6,258 nt of DNA from Collinsella sp. (GTDB lineage: Bacteria > Actinomycetota > Coriobacteriia > Coriobacteriales > Coriobacteriaceae), in the NCBI GenBank assembly GCA_022728415.1, contig JAIJJM010000132.1, forward strand, positions 1-6,258. The letters are read 5' to 3'. How positions within the stretch are numbered: the stretch's first letter is position 1; every line of letters starts with the position of its first letter. A program made the translations under genes and the position numbers. Positions 5,698 to 6,258 of this stretch are shown in pieces. Under the pieces are notes generated by a model, which searched no databases, had not been told where the DNA came from, and saw only the letters and a list, made by a program, of their open reading frames with translations.

Positions 5698-6258
5698 CTA
5701 CCCGCCCTTTTCGTAGAGTCGCCGATACGTGCTTAGCGCACCCTCGGCGCGTCCGGCAGGCTTTGCGAAATGGGATCCAGGAGACTTCGGCGCAGCATCA
5801 TCTTGCGGAATGCTTCTAATGAGCCTCCCATCCTTCAAAAACAGAATCTCATCGCACAGCCTATCGACCGAATCCAAGATGTGGGATGACATGATGATGC
5901 ACGTACCAGAATCGGCCAGCTTCCTGAGAATCTCGGAATGCAAGTCCACCCTGCTGGGGTCGAGCGCGTTCATGGGCTCATCTAATAGAAGGTACCGCGC
6001 GCCCGTCGCATACGCAATCGCCAGGGTAAGCTGCTGCTTCATGCCCTGGCTCAGAGTGCGGATCCTCATCTTCGCGAACTCGCCTATCTGCGTTTGTTCC
6101 ACTATCTCTTCGATATCGCGAGCATGCGGCCACATATCGCAAACCATCTTGAGGTGATCTTCCGCACGCAATCCGGGATACAGCAGCGTCCCCTCACCAG
6201 GTGCATAGAAGATCATAGAACGGACCTCTCTCGCACCCGTACCCTGCACCTCATCCAG
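5698..6258 (-). CDS. ABC transporter ATP-binding protein (partial; N-terminus beyond right edge)
   Basis: The frame is open to the right edge; about 187 residues are visible. The Walker A segment lies outside the window, so the GTG at 6249 is not the real start. Visible parts in order are the Q-loop region FYAPGEG followed by LLYPGLRAEDHL, the ABC signature LSQGMKQQLTLA, Walker B RYLLLDEP with D-loop MNALDP, and the switch histidine in IIMSSHILD. The Q-loop glutamine is replaced by glycine. The layout is that of ABC-2/DrrA-type export ATPases. It resembles the ATPase domain of the fused transporter downstream, including a similar C-terminal ending (YRRLYEKGG compared with YLDTYEGGE), which points to duplication. 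Its membrane partner is probably encoded to the right of this window. It is the first visible gene of the accessory operon, which continues leftwards through the transporter and the small secreted protein. Confidence 0.93.
   Translation of the reverse strand: MDEVQGTGAREVRSMIFYAPGEGTLLYPGLRAEDHLKMVCDMWPHARDIEEIVEQTQIGEFAKMRIRTLSQGMKQQLTLAIAYATGARYLLLDEPMNALDPSRVDLHSEILRKLADSGTCIIMSSHILDSVDRLCDEILFLKDGRLIRSIPQDDAAPKSPGSHFAKPAGRAEGALSTYRRLYEKGG

Noticed and set aside
5729..6157. 142-codon plus-strand frame
   Set aside because: It is antisense to the ABC ATPase, which carries all expected motifs on the minus strand.

Overview
The window looks like a Coriobacteriia (Collinsella-type) gut actinobacterium. 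The DNA is GC-rich, and rpmE encodes an L31 protein with the long Ala/Lys/Glu-rich tail I associate with Collinsella relatives. The intergenic spacers hold GTCCCC/GGGGAC hairpins of a kind common in such genomes, and the N-terminal half of secA uses GAG and AAG almost exclusively. The organism call rests on recalled family features, not on a search. All genes I can support lie on the minus strand, so transcription runs right to left.

Positions 1-2251 hold the first 750 codons of secA, running off the left edge. The gene is compositionally split. From the start codon to about position 1157, Glu codons are 32 GAG to 1 GAA. From about 1072 to the left edge they are 25 GAA to 11 GAG, and the protein there reads more like a Desulfovibrionaceae SecA. 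This is either a recombinant gene or, more likely, an assembly chimera joined inside a conserved SecA segment. Taxonomic conclusions from the left 1.1 kb should be made with care. Positions 2252-2591 hold no convincing gene: there is a weak secA promoter candidate, two intergenic hairpins and the rpmE terminator.

rpmE (2592-3017) is a single-gene transcription unit. It has a promoter candidate, a roughly 75-nt leader with two strong hairpins and a possible alternative pairing next to the ribosome-binding site, and an intrinsic terminator. The leader is a candidate L31 autoregulatory element. The spacer 3018-3383 also holds a perfect 13-bp GC-rich hairpin, a 19-bp dyad and the terminator of the next operon.

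Positions 3384-6258 form the accessory part, the 3' end of an export-type operon. In order of transcription it has: the C-terminal part of an ABC ATPase (its start is beyond the right edge); a possible 43-codon ORF; a 604-residue single-chain ABC transporter made of an ABC-2-like membrane domain followed by an ATPase domain; and a 114-residue secreted Tyr-rich small protein of unknown function, translationally coupled to the transporter by a 1-nt gap. An intrinsic terminator closes the operon. Two related ATPase cassettes plus a small Sec-exported protein suggest export of, or protection from, a small secreted protein or peptide, possibly bacteriocin-like. This is inference from layout, because the small protein matches no family I can name with confidence.
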